From: Echinometra lucunter
Lineage: Eukaryota; Echinodermata; Echinoidea; Camarodonta; Echinometridae
Length of the DNA: 64,000 nt
Reading direction: 5' to 3'
Assembly: GCA_029962745.1 (NCBI GenBank)
Contig: CM057170.1
Location: forward strand, 22,413,504 to 22,477,503
The position numbers were made by a program, and so were the translations under genes. Position 1 is the stretch's first letter. Each line of letters begins with the position of its first letter. Below are positions 61,241-64,000 of the stretch, piece by piece. The notes under the pieces are model-generated. The model was not told where the DNA came from, searched no databases, and saw only the letters and a program-made list of their open reading frames with translations.

Positions 61241-62512
61241 CTGTACTTTTCCCCGCCCCCTCGATTCCAGAATCATATCTGTCCCCTGTTGTGAATCATG
61301 ACCACTGCGGCATCGCAGACAAAACATCTTACCACGATATTCCAATTTCATATTTCTTTCTCTCTCTTCAAAATCATACTTATTCATTTTGTTTCAATAA
61401 CTATCAAAATTGGGACATTAATCTCCCCGAAAATCTCTGCATCTAAGCCTGTCCGATGGCTTAGCCTTTCCTAATGAGGGTTTGTGATATATTTGGCAGG
61501 ACAAATGTTGATTGAAAAATCCACCATTAATCATCCGCCGGACCAGATTCTAATTTTTTTTTAAGGTCAACGTACATTTTTTTTGTATAGCAGAGGGTTG
61601 TATCTCCGACTACTTTTTCTAAAGAAGAGTGTATCTGAATGGAGTTTGAGAAAAAGCAAATGCAGAGATAACACACTCCAAAGTAAACTAAATAATGAAT
61701 TAGCAACACGAAATGGAAGAAAGGAACAAATAAATAGTGAATGGATGTACAACTCTACTTATTTGTTAAAGCCCCTCTCCGCAAGCTTCGTCCATTGTTC
61801 TAATGTAGCACTTGCAACGGATAATAATTATAATGATGTCTTATAAAATTATATATATAGTTTTCGCAATGCGTGAAATTATCATTATTATTTAGAAATT
61901 CGATATTTATTTGTTACTACTTTACATTACAAATGACCTTGTAAAATGTAATTTATTTTGTGGAATCAAATTTGAATGGGATTCGTACTTTTGTATTCAG
62001 CAGGCAAACTTGCGAAGTCAGACGTTTCGAAATACGTATAACTGAACATAAATAATTTAACCATGCAATAATTTGCAAGCATATGCTGATGATGTCACTT
62101 CCTGCATTAACTCCAGCCACCTTAATTAAGAGACTGATAAAAATGGTCTGTAGGGATTAGTGAGAGGGGGGGGGGCTTGCTTATCGGAAGAGGGGTGGGA
62201 TGGGGGAGTATACAAGACTCAAAGGATTGAGTAGCTCCTTGGATAGACATCGTAATTGTTTATCACAACCGCCAAAACCCGATTACGAAAACCGCGTGGA
62301 CAAGCATTTTTTCTTCTTTTTTTCATGAGAGAGAATACTTTCTAGTGGTGCAACCGTACAAATCATAATACAGTTTTTTTGTAACGCGCTTTTACAATAT
62401 ATAAGCTGACCAAATCGCTTACAGTATTAGTTTTATTACCCCGGTCAGTGGATGCAAATATACAATTCCCTGAGTGTGCCGCTTGTGATGCCAACATGGT
62501 GAGAGGTTTTAA

Positions 62513-62921
62513 CCCATTCATGCCAGAGGGTCCACATTATGTGGTTTGGTTTAATATCTTTTGATGCAAAGCCCTCAAAATCATACCAAATACATGAGCA
62601 GAAAGAGCAAAAAATTCTACACAAACTGTGCCCAATTTGGTTGCGTCAATATTCGTTGTTTGACGCTGAAAATTTTTTAAAGGAAAATAAGCGTTAAAAT
62701 CCTTAAATTAGCAATGTGATAGAAAGTTTGAAATCACTGTTTTCCCCTGCAAATTGGCAACATTTTGACTTCTCATCATAATTTCCGTCAATTTATATTC
62801 ATTTCAGATACATGACATTTTATAAGAAAAATGTAGCAATAAAATAAAAATGTTGGTGTTGCCAATTTGAAGAATAAAAGCTGATCAAATTAGGCTTTAA
62901 ATAATTCCTGTCACGAATGGG
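62513..62921. mobile_element. TTAA-flanked inverted-repeat element (409 bp)
   Basis: The left end CCCATTCATGCCAG and right end CTGTCACGAATGGG are inverted repeats with two mismatches. TTAA stands directly outside both (62509-62512 and 62922-62925). It has no coding capacity. TTAA target duplications and termini starting CCC are hallmarks of piggyBac-type elements, so a non-autonomous piggyBac relative is the best guess. Confidence 0.8.
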
Positions 62922-63178
62922 TTAAACATTCCTGGGGTATAGAAACCAACCAAAAGAGCAACATAACACGAAAAGAAGGACAGAATAAAGTTGTAAAACA
63001 AATTGAGATTCTCTGAAAATGTGTAATTTATGCTATTTCATAACATGTATAAGCACAGAGGAACAAGCTCGGTAAGTTGTACCGGCGCTAAGCACATTTT
63101 CATCTCTTCAAATTAAATTTCAACTTCGTTATTTTGCAATAAATTTTGAAAGAATTTCTATATCATGCCAAATAGCAT

Positions 63179-63185
<7 letters not shown>

Positions 63186-63210
<25 letters not shown>

Positions 63211-63278
63211 TAGAATACCTCCATATTTTTAAATTGTAATTTGATCGCATGTTTAAAGAAGAAAACAGAGAAATAACA

Positions 63279-63314
<36 letters not shown>
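63186..63314 (+). repeat. Poly-T run and (GA)n microsatellite
   Basis: A run of about 20 T at 63192-63212 and a pure GA run at 63281-63313. Confidence 0.9.
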
Positions 63315-63317
<3 letters not shown>

Positions 63318-64000
63318 TGGGGGAAGAAAGCGAGAGAAAGGGGAAGACGGATTGGGTGCTGTTTGTTTCGATAATAATTTGAACAGCCTGTAACGAGTTC
63401 CAAGAAATAGAAATACTTCTGTCCGTTTCCCTTTTACAGATTTTCTACAATCGGAGATGGGTATATTTTATATTGTCATTTTTGTTAAGACTTCTAGATT
63501 GAAATTCCTCTAAGGGAAAAATTCGAATCTTATTACTCGGGTAAAATAGCTTGACATGAAAATGATATTCTGTCGACACTCATCGCCCAAAGCTAGAGCT
63601 GTAAATTGATACTCGCTACATGCTTAAGGTGGAATATTTCCCTCCATCAAATATGTGTTTTACGCCATCCAGAATCGTGAATAAGTACACATATAGCAGA
63701 TACGATTCAATGTGGTGTTACGAGGAGGGGTAATTTAAGATTGTAAAGCTGATGCAAAAAAGGGGGACTATTTTGCGGGCGTCTGAATCTGGACAAGGAG
63801 TATGCATACTTGATCTATGAAAGGGGATGGCAATTTGATCAGCGCTCGTCTCCATTCAAGGAGGAGCTATATTCCAACACACCGGCCAGACGTGCTTTTA
63901 ATGGGGTACATAGGCACCCCATAACTAGCAGATTTTCAGTGGCAGTGCCGCGCGAGCGAGTTGAAACCTTATACTACAGTCCGACATCATTAGTTTGCGT

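Larger units (their letters stand above)
56564..64000. other. Probable first intron or intergenic sequence
   Basis: AT-rich, with CT tracts at 60770-61230, a hairpin at 60047, two TTAA-bounded elements and a GA repeat. No exon is recognised. ORFs are short and unsupported. Confidence 0.45.

Overview
This is a gene-poor, AT-rich, repeat-rich piece of an animal genome. It has long introns, abundant simple repeats, tRNA-derived SINEs, small inverted-repeat (MITE-like) elements, decayed non-LTR retrotransposon tails and one 500-base assembly gap (30149-30648). A tachykinin-type receptor gene with the exon layout I remember for vertebrates, together with the repeat content, suggests a marine invertebrate deuterostome, most likely an echinoderm. 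That placement is inference; no ribosomal or mitochondrial marker is present to fix it.

The one gene I can name lies on the + strand in the left 25 kb. Three exons (1972-2122, 9224-9420, 24727-24955) encode TM5 to the C-terminus of a rhodopsin-family neuropeptide receptor that reads like a tachykinin/neurokinin receptor. Splice sites and phases agree across all three. Exons for the N-terminus and TM1-TM4 must lie left of the window. Introns of about 7.1 and 15.3 kb separate the exons. After the in-frame stop at 24953-24955, another 49 codons of coding-like sequence continue in a shifted frame to 25100. This suggests an indel has cut the annotated C-tail short.

The introns hold most of the interpretable structure. 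Two copies of one approximately 325-bp inverted-repeat element lie in opposite orientation on either side of the TM6-TM7 exon. A decayed duplicate of the TM7 part of that exon, with its donor-side intron, lies about 1 kb downstream next to a SINE. A TA-flanked MITE, a non-LTR reverse transcriptase fragment and a minisatellite embedded in a TAG microsatellite follow.

From 26 to 55 kb I see no convincing gene. The region holds tandem duplications (32.4-33.2 kb, 34.5-34.9 kb), a foldback array (34.1-34.4 kb), a retrotransposon 3' end (39.6-39.9 kb), a cluster of near-perfect palindromes (48.0-48.6 kb), a repeat-free block (49.2-50.2 kb) and very long CT, TTC and GAT tracts. A CpG-richer stretch at 55.4-56.6 kb carries two ORFs that each end in a good splice donor and may be the 5' end of an unidentified + strand gene. 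Its remaining exons are not visible.

A compact approximately 80-bp palindromic-ended repeat (consensus ends TTAACCCGTTG / CAACGGGTTAA) occurs at least seven times. With a 409-bp element at 62513-62921, also bounded by TTAA and CCC/GGG, it suggests non-autonomous piggyBac-like elements.
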